Source: Branchiostoma floridae (lineage: Eukaryota > Chordata > Leptocardii > Amphioxiformes > Branchiostomatidae). Taken from it: 64,000 nucleotides of DNA. The DNA is taken from positions 8,054,976-8,118,975 of the forward strand of contig NC_049991.1 of the NCBI RefSeq assembly GCF_000003815.2. Reading direction: 5' to 3'. Made by a program: the position numbers and the translations under genes. The notes beneath the pieces were generated by a model, which was not told the DNA's origin, searched no databases, and saw only the letters and a program-made list of their open reading frames with translations. How positions within the stretch are numbered: position 1 is the first letter of the stretch; each line of letters opens with the position of its first letter. Shown one piece after another: positions 30,386 to 43,000 of this stretch.

Positions 30386-31623
30386 TGTGGAAGGGTAGCC
30401 CCTCATATGTGCTTTCACCCTAAATAACAATGCAAATTACAATAGTTTTAATGATATGATTGCGTTGATTGTCTGAAGCTGGTTGTTTGAATATTAACGC
30501 AGGTTCATAAGGATAGAAATTTATTTCGTATACGGATAATGATAAAGATTGTATCATTATGTTAACTACCGTCATAGATGAACTTGCATTCAAGGATAGA
30601 AATGTTAAAGGAAGATGGGCAAATGAAGATTTTGCAGCACCCTGTTTTCATCTTCAGAACTAACCTAATCTACAGACGGATGTTGGTGTGAAGGTTATTA
30701 ATATTCAAAACGGATGTTGGTGTGAAGGTTATTAATATTCAAACTCTATCATTAATGCCAAACTGGTGCCACGTGGCTATCTTAGCAAGCTAAAGGCTGG
30801 AAAAAGTCTGACTAAAGTATAACTATTTAGTTAAACTATTTAACTATTTGCACAACCCTTGATATTTATACACTGACAAACACATACCTTTAATGTCAGT
30901 CAGAATAGCTACAGTTTGCATTATCTGCCCTTCGAATATCAACACGTATTATCATGATTCAAATAATCATCCATGTCACATGGTATGGCTCAAATTACAC
31001 GATTTGTTATACGAACACTAGAACAGGAAAATGCAATTTTCCTAATTCATGGTTGAAAAATGATAATCTACAAGAAAAAAACTCGAAACTAGACCCTTGC
31101 AGTTTAGCTGCAGGTACATGAAGATATCAGAAATGCACCTGCCCGGCTTCAATTTACAATTTCCTACGCATGGAGGTAAACTGTGTAAAGGTAAAGGACA
31201 TATTTTTAGGGTCACATTGTCACGTTTGTTGTATCAACAATAATGGTTGTTTCGAAGCATTTTTCAAAAGAAATGTTCACAAACACGTTGTATCGTCATC
31301 ATCGTATAGTGACTCGATCATCACATGATGGCTGTATGCCTATTCACTCTTACTCAGTTATGATTTCGTAAGTTAATTGTCTGATTCCTGAAATTGAATA
31401 TTAACATAGAGTAGGCTGTTTACTCTCTGTTTAACTGTTTGTTATTCATTGTGTTTACATAATTGAAAAAGAATTGTTTACTCTCTGCTGCCTCTCTGTT
31501 TTTAGTTACATTTTCACCACCTCATATTAACAGCGCTTACACATTTTAAAAATGTGTAAAGGTTAGGTGTGACATGTTGTTCATTATAATATAACCAATG
31601 CTCCCACACCCCGTGCATTTGTG

Positions 31624-32010
31624 GGGCACGTCGTGTTGCGCACTGATCGGTAAGGTGTTCGGCTCAGACCCAAGAGGTCCCGAGTTCGAATCCAGCCATG
31701 CCGCCGGTCTTGTGCCCTTAGGAAAGGCACTTTACACGACTTTACTCACTTTACTCAGGTGGAAATGAGTACCTAGTTTCGGCTAGGGCCGTCCCTCGGA
31801 TAGGACATTAAATGGAGGCCCCGTGTTCGGGGAGAGCCACACCCCACGCACTTAAATAACCCACCACACTTATCGAAAAGAGTAGGGTCTTTTCCGGTGT
31901 GAGTGGATCAAACCTTACAGTCTAGTCTCTGGGTTGAAAAGGTGATAGTCACCTGTAATGTCAATCCTTCCACAAACGTGGTAAATCTCAATAGACAAAT
32001 AAATAAATAC
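31624..32010 (+). mobile_element. tRNA-derived SINE
   Basis: The head has an A-box-like stretch (ATCGGTAAGGTG) and a good B box (GAGTTCGAATCC, 31682-31693). The body (CTTAGGAAAGGCACTTTACA, AATGAGTACCTAGTTTCGG) is of a kind common in deuterostome SINEs. A block near 31790-31860 (GGACATTAAATGGAGGCCCC) resembles the tail of the 5S-type SINE at 39665. The 3' end is an AAAT tail (31995-32010). Confidence 0.75.
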
Positions 32011-33056
32011 AAAAATTAAAATATGATGAAGCTGGTATGTTACGCCAAAAGGTGGTAATACCGGCTATGTAATTTTTTTGTAAATTCAAATCAAACTCTC
32101 GACCCAATAGACAGACCTTTAATGTTTTATTTTTCACAAGCGGATACATACCTTTCAACTCGGTCAGAACATCTTCAGTTGTCACTTTCTGCACAGGAAC
32201 TTGTGTAGAATACGTTAGGCACCAGTTGCTGCTGTTCTTGTATAGTGTGACCTTCGGTAGCTGATCCGCAATGCCGTGTGACAAACAACCCAAGATTAGT
32301 CTTACTTATACGGCGGCTAATATTGTCTCAAGCCGGCTATCTGAATATTGATACTTATGATCATAATAAATATTCTAAATCAGGATGCAGGTCCCAAATG
32401 TTTTAGTTGTTTTCTTCATATAACGTTATACACTCGCACAGGTTCACTGCAAATTTCTGATTCACCTGCACTAGCCTGTAGGAGCTATGGATTTTATGGT
32501 AGGGATCAAATTCGAAACTGCTCTAATCTGACCTGTTCTAACCTGTGTAATTATGCAGGTGTTACATTCTATTTCGTGCTCAGCAAATGGTTTGTAAACT
32601 TTGTTCTTCAAGGACAGACTTTCAGGGTCACATGTTGGATATTCTAGATCTGCCTCCAACAACTGTTGATGCTAAACATTTCAAAAGTTAACAAATGTTG
32701 CATCGCCGTCATCACTTTGCACCCTAAAACCTTGTTAGAATCAAATGTACAATAAACTTACCTTTTAGAATACACTACCTCGTATGGATACATAATAATA
32801 TTATTAATTTATTGTTACGTGGGTTGATTGTCTGAATCCTGATATCTGAATATTTAAAAAAAACATTGAGAAAGTTGTTTACTGTTGCCTTCCCAGATTT
32901 TGACTTTTTTTCTACCTCTTTTTAACATGTTATATGAGGAAAATTTGAAATTTTCCATTCTCTAAGTGATCTGCAATCTGCTATCAATATTGTACATAAA
33001 AGGGGAAGAGGACATGGAACTTTAGAGGATTATCATCAAACAATCCTCGGCATGTT

Positions 33057-33240
33057 TTGGCATAATGGTTAGTGTGTATTGGTACAGAATCAAATGTTCT
33101 GGTTTCAAACCCCTGACTTCACTTCAATCGGATGTAAATGGGTACCTAGCTTCAAATATGTGGAGGTTCGATATTTGGGAGAGCCATACCACAATGCTTG
33201 TAAAGTCAAAATGAATTTCATTTCGTCATGAAGTGTCCTA
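33057..33240 (+). mobile_element. Diverged tRNA-type SINE copy
   Basis: A-box-like GGCATAATGGTTAGTG and B-box-like GGTTTCAAACCCC (33101-33113) are followed by GTAAATGGGTACCTAGCTTC and GGGAGAGCCATACCAC, which match the SINE at 31624 (GGAAATGAGTACCTAGTTTC, GGGAGAGCCACACCCC). It is strongly diverged and lacks part of the body. Confidence 0.6.
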
Positions 33241-33299
33241 TGTATGATATGTTACGCAAAGTTATTCACATTGCGGTCTAAACACTACAGATTTTACGA

Positions 33300-33593
33300 T
33301 ACTCGATACCAGAAGTAGATTTGACTCTATCTTCAGATCCGACAGCCCTCGTAAAGCTAAGATAGGTAAATACATAAACGATTGCTTTGTGATTAGAAAA
33401 GATATATAGCTGACACGCAAGTTTAGCCCCACCTGTTTGTTTGGAGGTTTTCCTATTATCCTATATTGTTTAGTTAGTAGAGTTTCTTTTTTTAAATTCC
33501 GTATTTTAACTTTTTTGTTTGTTTATGTTTGACCATATATAAAAGTCACTGTACTTTCTGCCGTGTCAATAAAGCTTGTCTCTGTAAAAAAAA
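33300..33593 (+). pseudogene. 3' end of a LINE related to the one in the tbcd intron
   Basis: The frame gives SDSPRKAKIGKYINDCFVIR before a stop, similar to the C-terminus [15 protein letters not shown] of the LINE ending at 15032. It is followed by a T-rich 3' UTR, AATAAA (33569) and an A run (33584-33593). Confidence 0.55.
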
Positions 33594-33847
33594 AAGAGTC
33601 GGAGTTCTTCCCGATGAGATTGACTCCTAATCATACTGTAAGTACTGTACGTGGCCTCAGACTGGGACATTGGATGGTTTCTCCGGGGCCATTACTGCCT
33701 TGTTAAAGTCGGGGTAGACATTTACCAGACCTGTGCAATTAAGCCCTGCCAAATCTCCTCGCAAATCTCCTTGCTGTGAGGTAGCCGGTGCACACAATAA
33801 CCATTGATAACCAATTACCAATATAGCCAGTTTACGTGAATGCGTTT

Positions 33848-33936
33848 GTCAAGATGTAATAGTGCAGTACCGTTCTGTAATGCTAGAGGACACCTCTGAT
33901 CGTAACTGTTAAAGCGCGGCACTCAATTTATTGTTC
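33848..33936 (+). repeat. Dispersed repeat, copy 2
   Basis: Partner of 18585-18672; see there. Confidence 0.5.
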
Positions 33937-34275
33937 TTATGCCTATCTATAAAACTTAATCTTCTCCAACTGTTCATGTAGTAAGAATTCTAATGTAGCA
34001 TATAAGTATTGTCAACACAAAATCATATGTACTGTAGAAGATAATCTATTTTTGGTAGGTCGGTTTTGATGCATCTTTTACTGTGTTTGGATATGAAGAT
34101 CTGTGCGATAATATGTCCTTACTATGAAGTGTGAACAGATTATTCCATCCGTAATTCCTGCATATTTAACGGATTTAAAAGAAATCAAATTACATGGAAA
34201 AGGGAGAAACTCTAAATTCTCTTTTGCAAGATTGACAGAAAACAGCCGATGTTGTTCAGGTGCCCGATTGACTAC

Positions 34276-34385
34276 GCTGAGAATAATTTGCCAGGGGAGT
34301 TTTGCTACCAGAGGTCAGGAGCTGGTCTTCCGAATTTTACGATCCCTGTATCCCGTGGGAACGCCTGGTGGAGGCTACGTCTATT
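34276..34385 (+). repeat. Dispersed repeat, copy 1 (related to 39174-39338)
   Basis: GAGAATAATTTGCCAGG, AGTTTTGCTACCAGAGG, TACGATCCC and CCTGGTGGAGGCTA occur in the same order at 39174-39338, where 50 or so extra bases separate the halves. The type of element is unknown. Confidence 0.6.
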
Positions 34386-36501
34386 GATCCTTTGAGAGCA
34401 ATAGCCTCTTTTCATTGAGAAAGATATTTCAGAAGCTGCTTTGTCTTGCAAATGCATCATACCTTAGGGAGAGTTGAACAATATCGATTAGCACGTTACG
34501 ATGCCACTTGGGCATAGAGCAACAGGTGGCCTGCTATCATAGCATAAGTCGTCTTTAGTGGCATCCCAAGGCTTAATTGGCACCTTCATTTATCTCTCAG
34601 AGCCAACGTCACACGATAAGAAAAAATACCGAAGATTATGAGAGATGGCAAATATATTTTTGGCAGCAATATTCCATGTGTTCTCTTTAATAATAACTGC
34701 ATGTTTTTCTAGTTCATTATAAGCCGTTCGCAATTCATACACCCCCTCCCAATGTGATTTTGTATTAGATTTTCAAGCGAAATGTATGACGCCCAACTGT
34801 CGGGAGATTTGAATTCAAAAGTTAAAATCTTGTGTACTTTTTGTAGACTTTTTGAAACCGTAGAAGTGAAGAATGTCAGGTAAAGTGCCTTTCCCAAGGA
34901 CACAACTTTAATTAGCCAGGACCATCACATGAAAGATACTCATGAACTCTCGATCCCGTGTCCGGGAGCATAGCCACACAGCCATCCGACGCCATTGGGT
35001 ATTATACATGTATCATTATTTTCACCCTCCCCCCTCCCCGCAGCATTGCCGTTATTGGATTTCTTTCCTTTTGTTCTTTGACAGCCTAAGGAATTATAGA
35101 GAGTATCAGACAACCGCAGGCGGACTGTATCTTGATTAACGTCCATTCTTTATTGACAAGCTGTCCCATTGTCAATAAAGCTTTTCAAACTCTGAATAGG
35201 AAGGGATCAAAGGGCAAATAACTTCTGAGCGATATTACTATCATGACATAGGCACTTGTTTTTTACTGACGTTTGTCGATGGCAGATAACTGAGTCGAAC
35301 CAAGCGAAGGATGTTATCTGATAGAATGTTCTTGGTCGAACAATAGCAGAAGATGTCCGAAGATCAAGAGCACATATGCATGTTGTAAGCTTGTTTCAAG
35401 TTAGTAAAACAGTAGCCTCTTTTACAGACTTCTGATCCCGTCGATTTTCAGAATTTGCAATGGTTCACTATGCCGAAAAGGGACTGTATTCATCGTTCTT
35501 GTGGTATACCGGTAGAACTCCCTTTCCCGGCATAGAGATCATTGAGAGCCTATGTTGAAACTGTTAAAACAAATGAAGGAATGAGAAACTGTGACAAGGA
35601 AAACAGAGAACTCTGTCCGCTGTCCAACAGCGTAAAGTACAATTAACTAGATGTTGGTGGCGAACATTGCCGCCAAACTGCCTCTGCAGTTCCAGTACAT
35701 GGTGCTAGGAGGCCCAAAATTACAGCGATCTATGCTTCACAAAAAACAAAGCAAAAACGTAAACACAGCATGCTGAGTGCCAAAGATACCAATACATGAA
35801 TTCCAGCGGCAGCACCAATGTCAGGGGCGAGATCAGCCAGCTGGAGATATATTTTGTCTTGGCAAGTGGTGGACATTGACCAAGTAACAAATTTCACAAT
35901 GCCCAACACGTATAAGTGGCTCACACCCTTTACCCAATCAGCACGCATTGTCACGGGGTCAAAAGTCAACCAGAGCTTGGACAAAAAAACACCCCGTATC
36001 TTCACAAACTACCAGTCTCAGCACCTACAACTACAGGCTAGAGGTCTCTAACTAAAGCTATGTCGCGTCGGATCTTACTTTGACGTTGTTATGATGGGTT
36101 TAGAGATTCAGTGTTTTGTTAGAGCGGAGAGCACGAGATAACAGGGCGCGGTAAACCCCCAGGTGTGATCAGACGACCCCGTGTGCACACGATGTCGTTT
36201 GGCAAGCTTGAACTCCAAGGACACCACCTCAGCTGCTGTAAGAAGTTTACAATTCTTCTTGTCTAGTGTCCACAGCGCTTGGATTTTCCTCAGAATCTCG
36301 TTTGTATTATTGGATAACCCTTCATTTTTTGTGGGAAGCACTCAGAGCTCCAGGCGTGGGCGACCGTGAGAGCAGGGGATCAGAGATCAGACGATAGGAA
36401 CCAACTCGCCCAGGCTACACTGGTTAGCTTCTAGTTCTACCCCGAGGACAATTTTATTTCACGTTTCTCTGGGTTTTGTGGAAATTTTTTGGTCAGAAAC
36501 C

Positions 36502-37067
36502 ATGAAGTTGAAAGCTAGGTTGGTCACGGGGGTTTTGTTTATCACGCTGGTGGCTTGCGGGTTACTGGTGTTGAACGGGAACCTCCGCGTTGCCGTGGAG
36601 TTCACGGCGGATCCCGCGGCGGGGCAGGGCGCCGGCCGCGCCGCCCAGGGTGCCGAGACGTCCCGGTATGGAGGCAAGGCCGCGGTGGGACCAGCCAACA
36701 AGAAACTGTTAAACGAAGAATACGGCGTCAACAGCAACGTAAGTAACGGCTTGAGTGCTATGAGCTCGGGACAAAATCCTAACAAATCTCCAGAAAAAGG
36801 AATCCACGAAGAAAACAAAATCGTGGAACGACCACCAACGGTTGCTCATAAACTGCAGAGCACCGTCCAGAAAAACAGGACTTCCCAGAAGACAGGCATC
36901 TTATATACCGGCTCGAAACTGAGACGTCTCTTCCAAAATCCTTTATACAATATACCAGAACGTGTGTCAACAGCTGACTATCTTCTAAAGCCGGCTAGGT
37001 GGCTACATGCGACAGCAGAAGAGAGAAAACATATCAAGTTGGGAGAGAACAGTGGAGAAGATGACAA
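36502..37067 (+). CDS. fam20c: fam20 exon 1
   Basis: The start ATG has A at -3 (GAAACCATGA). The exon holds the signal anchor, a GC-rich Gly/Ala stem and the block [16 protein letters not shown]. The donor is AA|GTATGT, phase 2. Confidence 0.85.
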
Positions 37068-40000
37068 GTATGTCTTTCTTTCTATTCTACTCTTACTACC
37101 AACCATATTACTGCTCAGCTTCTAACATTAAAATGTCAGAAATATGAAAAATGTAGCTGTGATAGTGATAACACTGAAGAATTTATAGACATGTGTTTGA
37201 GCAACTGTGATATGTTTGTATTTCTGTGGTAGCATTTTTTCCTGCATCAGCAGTTTTGTAAAGAGTAAACAGAGAGGTTGCCATTGTGGAACAACTTAGG
37301 AAAGGTTAGATAACACTGCAGTTCATGTAAATAGCAAGATGTTTGATGTCCCTTGCAAATTCTTGAGTGAGCGCATGTATGTGTGTTACTTGTGACAAGT
37401 TGTGTAACAGTGTGTGTGTTTGTGTGTGTGTGTGTGTGTGCCGCACATGTGTGTACATCTACATATTCGCATGTGTGTACATACTCTGTACGTGTAATGT
37501 TACTACATGTCTGTGTGTTAATTTTGTGTGACCGTGTGTGTGTGACTGACTGCAAGCGATTTTAAGCAATCAAGTGTGTGCAATCATGTGTGTGTGTGTG
37601 TGCCGGTGTGTGTGTCATGCACATGGATACCTAGTAAAGTAGTATTACAGTCGCAACTTTTTTAGGGGGTAGTACGGTAGTACGTATTTCAACAAACAGC
37701 ATGGTTAGCAATCACTACACCGTAATTTGCCAACTTGTAATATTATACGCAATTTCAACATTCATATCTCTTGAATAAGATGAAACACTATGAACATTCT
37801 TATCTACAGCAGCACGGCGTACTAAGCTGTCTTTGCAGACAACTCCTCAGGCATTCTGGAAACAGTTTTCTCTAAATTACACGTGATTATAAAGACTCAG
37901 CAAAAATTCCTATTGTATGTAAGGTTAATGTTTGGCACACCTCTCCTAATAAGTAATATTAAGTTTAATTTGAGGGAAAATGCAGTAGAAACTTGACTTT
38001 AGAGACTGCATAACTATAAATCTATGCCACGTATTGAGGTATATTGTAACTTATGTATGTAGACAATTGCCAATCCCTGACCAGGCATGGCAGAGTTCGC
38101 CACAGTGCACATGACATTGGCACTGTTAGTGATAAGACTGGGCAAAGTCCAACGAACACAATTACATTTGTGTACTCCTCTCGGGTCATAACTTTTCACC
38201 TACTAGTGCATGTACATGTAAATCTGTGCATGGCATTTAATGACAGGGCAGTCGATGAAGGCCAGACATTGTGGCTGGTAATTCGCTCATTGGAATAGAA
38301 AAAATTTCACCCCACCCCATCTGACACTGTGTGACAGTCATGAAATTAATGAAAATATATTTTCGTATGCCTAAATACGACAGATTTAACAAGGTGGGGT
38401 CAAAAAAAATGAGTGAGACGGAAAAGAATTTGAAGCTGTAAGCAGGCCTGTTATTGTTATTTAGGTGATTTATTGGTTTGAGTTTACTGTTAGACATTGG
38501 GGTAAAACATCATGAAACACCGAATGTTAAATAGGTCAAGCAACTGGATACACCAGACATTTCAGATAGCATCCACTATCTTTCCCCTTACCTGAGGGTG
38601 AGCCTTAAAAGACAGGTTGATTTATGTAGCTCCTTATGCCAAACCCTTAAGGTTGTGCACTATGTTATCAGTTTTTGCCAGGTATGCATATCTGTGCAAA
38701 GAGGCTTCGATTGGGAACCCATCAATATCTGTATCAAAGGACACCTTGACTTTCTGAAAAGTAAGTCATAAAGGGTTCAAAATGTCCTCCTGCTATTTAT
38801 AGAAAAATGTGCAAAATTGCAAAAGAAAACATGGTTATAGAGTAACTTGCAACTTTGCATACTAGACAAATTCAGTCTTATTCCAAAGTGCAGAAACTTT
38901 TACGAAATAAGCAGTTATGTTTTATTTCAGTGCTGCTTTCCCTGACCCAATTTCCCATACGGATTACAGGCGCAGAAAGAAGTTTTGGTGCAAACTGTAA
39001 GGAGGGTTAACAAGATTATCTCTGCCATTGTAAGGTGTCAAAACATTGCCACATAAGCTGTATTAGATTATAACAAGGGCATAATGCACTCAGGATTACC
39101 CTAATCTACTTGAGTCTCTACCAGAGTGAGACTAACTACATGTACATGTACATGTATGTATGCTGGTTTGTAGGGAGAATAATTTGCCAGGTGAGTTTTG
39201 CTACCAGAGGGTTGGGCTAAGCTATTCGGGATAATCATAAAGTGTGCACTGACTCCCCTGGCCAATTTCCAGATTTTTTTCTTCTGAATTCTACGATCCC
39301 GTTCCCCAGTAGGAAGACCTGGTGGAGGCTAAATCTAAGATCGACTGTGCAATCCACCAAGCATATGATGTCCCCAAATTGACAATTTTTGATGCCCAAA
39401 GTGAACCTCTGTATGTCCAACAATCATCCATAGAACATCCCACAAATACTAGTACATTTCTTAAATCATTTCAAGAAAAATCTCAGTGTCCTTTCATGTG
39501 GCTGCATATTTTGTTATGTCTGCGAACCCAGAGAATGGACCAATCAAATTCAAATCCATTGTTACACCTTGTTCGCAAGACGCCAGTCAGTGAATTTCAG
39601 AATAATATTAATAATAATAATCATCTGGTGTATTTTGCCAGCCAGTAGGTACCCCAAGTATGAGTAATGAGGCTGTTTAACGTGGTCGAGGCACCTCCTC
39701 GAGCACGGGACCCCCGTTTTACGTCCCTCCCGGAAGACGATTTCGTGGAAAACTTCGTGAGGCTACAGCAATCCGGACATCCTTGGTTGGTCCCCCATCC
39801 AAGCACTATCCGGACCGCGCGTTGCTTAACTTCCGAGATCGAGGGATCGGGTGTACCAACACGCCACGCGGCCGTAGCGAAAGACCTCTTTTCACACGGA
39901 GCTAGAACAGTCTGACAATTACATTTTGGTACAATTTCCAAACAGTTGCTTTTCGGGTCACTGCACTTAAATGTTGTTAGACCAAGTCAGTTTGAATTTG

Positions 40001-43000
40001 AAGTTACATTACCGAGGGTCTGCATGCTCTTTTGCGTAAGGCGTACGCAGCCTATTTTATTTCCCGTAATTCGTAGGGAAAATCATCTTATCTACGTAAT
40101 TCGTAGCGAGGCGACCAAATTTAGCGTAATTGCCTTCCTTGATTTAGCGTAATACGTAGAGGGTTCTTCTGAATTCAGCGTAAATCGTTGTCGGGGGCCC
40201 CCCATGCAGACCCTCATTACCCAGTGTTCGAAATACAGCCAGGTTGCCCTACCCTTGGAAACTAGACTCCTTAGAAGCTGCGCGCCCACAACTGTACACC
40301 CGCACCACTATCGTTTGCCTCATACTCATAGTAGGGGCCAGCTGGATCGTTGGATGGGTGTGAATTGTGGGGTTGCGTGTGGCGCTGGATTGGTAGTGAA
40401 CCCTTCTCGTGCCATCAGGGTAGGTTGGCTTGCCCAGGTGGCAACCTGAATCAAAAGCCAGGTAAAATGCGCCATCAACATGTCAGGTTGCCCCACTTCC
40501 CCACTTTAAATCAGCTACTTACCCTTATCTTTTCTTCCAGTTACATCTAACTACTTATATTTTACCTTACTAGTATGAAGAAAAAGAAAACACTTAGTTT
40601 ATTCATGCACTAGTTGGGGAAAATGAAGGTGTTCCAACCGCAAAATTGAAAAATTAAGTTGCGCTATTCCAAGCAAGTGTGCAAGTTGGTATTTCGAGCA
40701 CTGCATTTGATCGGCTACCTCAATTGTCATGAATCTTGCAAGTACAAGTAAATGTACAGAGTAGTCATCAGTATCAGGTGACTAACGTGCCATTTGATCT
40801 ATCTAAAGTATGCTAAGTCGTCCTAACAGTTACACATTTCATTTTTCTCCAGCAGTATTTTGGCCAGCTGTTTCCCTGTACATGTACAATATACTTCCAC
40901 CTAACCTTGTCCCAGATACCAGAGCACACATGATAATGATTTTAACATTAGCACATATGCCTTCAGGAACTTTTCTCTGTAGTCTATTAGATCTATAATT
41001 TTTCACAGCTGTTTCAGTTTAGTTGATTTTCAACTGCTGTCTCCTTGTCCCAGAATCCAGGGCTATTAGGTGATCACTGATGATAGTTTCAAGCTGCTCT
41101 GTGGACCATATTCTTTTTCCTCAGCATATGCATCTTTCTACTACTAAATTCTAGCTAGCAAGCAATTCCAGAATTGTACATGTATGTCAGCTATGTTTTC
41201 TTTAGAAGTTTACCGAGCTGGTTAAGCAAATGTTATGTTATGTTTGTCTGACCTAAAAGGTAAATGCACTGACTGTTGTGGTAGCCTTTTGGCACCTGAT
41301 TTATATTAGGTTAGTGGTGATGAATGTAAATGTGTTAGCCAGTAGAAATAAGGTTGATGTCTTGCACATTTCAAGGTTTTCTGGTCTTTCTATTAAAAAT
41401 GACAGCAAGCTACTGTAAAGTCATATATCTTTGCAGGACTTAATTTCACAGAAAGACTGTTTTAAATTAAAGTTTGCTCTTGTCAGTAATAGTATATGTA
41501 ATGTAATCACTCTTTAGTTCAGTGAAAATATATTGAAAATGCTGCAATGCATTTTCACAGAGGAGAGATCACTGTGGAATACATGAGATTAAAATCACCA
41601 AGATTTATTAGTGTTATGGATTATACAAAGTTTTATTACTTAGTTGATTATTTGCAGCGCAGTAGATGTAAGGAAATTATTACCTTAAGGCTTCATCTCA
41701 AGCATAATTAATATGCTTTGACTTGGACAGAAGATGAACTAAATTTAAGACGGAATGTAAAAACAACTTTGAAAAGTATGAAATTGTCAGATTCAATCAT
41801 TGCAAAGAATCATTTGTGTCTAAGGCCTAGGAAAAAAAATGTTGTGTTTCCTGTTTCAGTCCTGAAAAAATTAGGGTCGGTAGGTAGGGATTATCTTTTT
41901 TTTTTTTTGTATTTTTTTTTAGGCTGGCCAAAATTCTAGTGATACATATTTACAATACAGTTGAACAAAGTAAACTGAAATGTATGATGACACTTGTCTT
42001 TCAATGTCAAACTTTAATTTTGTGCATGATAGTTACATTTATCCTTCATTAGATGGGACAAGAAGTGTTTTACTTCAATAGGAAGCAGGCTAAATAAAAA
42101 TTCTAACTGGAAGCTATGTGACTCCACTGTCCACCCCAAAAAAAGTCTAGGGTCGGCAGGTTTTTTTAGGGTAGGTAGGGAAACAGGAAACACAGCATTT
42201 TTTTTCCTAGGCCTAACAAGGCTATTTTAAGATACTGCAGTCTGTACACTTTCCTGTGGTAGTAAGATGTGAGACATAGATGTACCAATCCCTCAGCATT
42301 TTGGGAATCCCACATCAACTCAACCATAGAACCTTTGATAGATGATCTGTCAGTATATGGGATTACGCCAGCACTTCTCGGGATTTGAGATTTGTTGCTT
42401 TTATCCCAATAATGGCAAAGAGAGATGCGGCTATGCCCCTAAATATACCATAAGTCTGCGGTGGGGTCGATCTTTAGTGCTTCCTCCACTTTTATTGCCG
42501 TCTGTCGGGTATAGAAGAATGTGCTCCTGTAACATCTAAATGGAGGGGAGATTTTTCTTCGTTACTAAGTCCATCCATGCACTCGGTGGTATTTGAGGCA
42601 AACTGTAAGTATCTGTTAGGGAGTGGATGTGATTTACGGTTCTGTGTTGTCACATGGCCTCTGCATGTGATCGTGAAGTCTGTCTTCTTAAACTTCAGTA
42701 ACTAGGGACTGGTCCAGAAAAAAAGGACCTGAAAAAAATCAGTGTGGACCGGATGTTGAACCAGTTTGAAACTGAACAGATTACACCGGCAGGCATTCAC
42801 ATAGCCTGATTAAATCTCGCTTATACTTATAGCAGCCTGCCAAACATCCGCCGGCGGAGTTTGTGTAACACAGACTAGCATTCACATGTTTTGGGGCTTA
42901 CAGGTCCAAGAAATTTTTTTATAAAGCATTGCTGGCCTTCCTAGTTTTAATGTAAAGCATTGTAGGCCATCCTGAATTTAGCGTACAGCGTACATTTGTA

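Larger units (their letters stand above)
30386..36501. other. Intergenic region rich in repeats
   Basis: Apart from the SINEs, LINE end and dispersed repeats listed separately, this region holds a 33-bp tandem duplication (GGATGTTGGTGTGAAGG type, about 30674-30741), two exon-like remnants on the - strand (30885-30930 and 32152-32270) and a hairpin around TTTATTGACA/TGTCAATAAA at 35150-35181. The 36350-36501 end should include the fam20 promoter and 5' UTR, without a recognisable TATA box. Confidence 0.4.

Noticed and set aside
31624-31700. Functional tRNA gene
   Set aside because: The B box is good but the cloverleaf ends do not pair and a SINE body with an AAAT tail follows directly.
37247-37565. 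Open frames in the GT microsatellite region
   Set aside because: Low-complexity His/Thr or Val/Cys repeats produced by the GT run.
39322-39648. 108-codon frame in fam20 intron 1
   Set aside because: It overlaps a dispersed repeat, has no recognisable motif and no good splice context.
39761-39878. Functional 5S rRNA gene
   Set aside because: Changes at conserved positions, an attached SINE tail and isolation in an intron point to a SINE.
41718-41939. 73-codon frame ending in Phe-rich sequence
   Set aside because: It runs into a T-rich stretch of an inverted-repeat element and has no domain signal.
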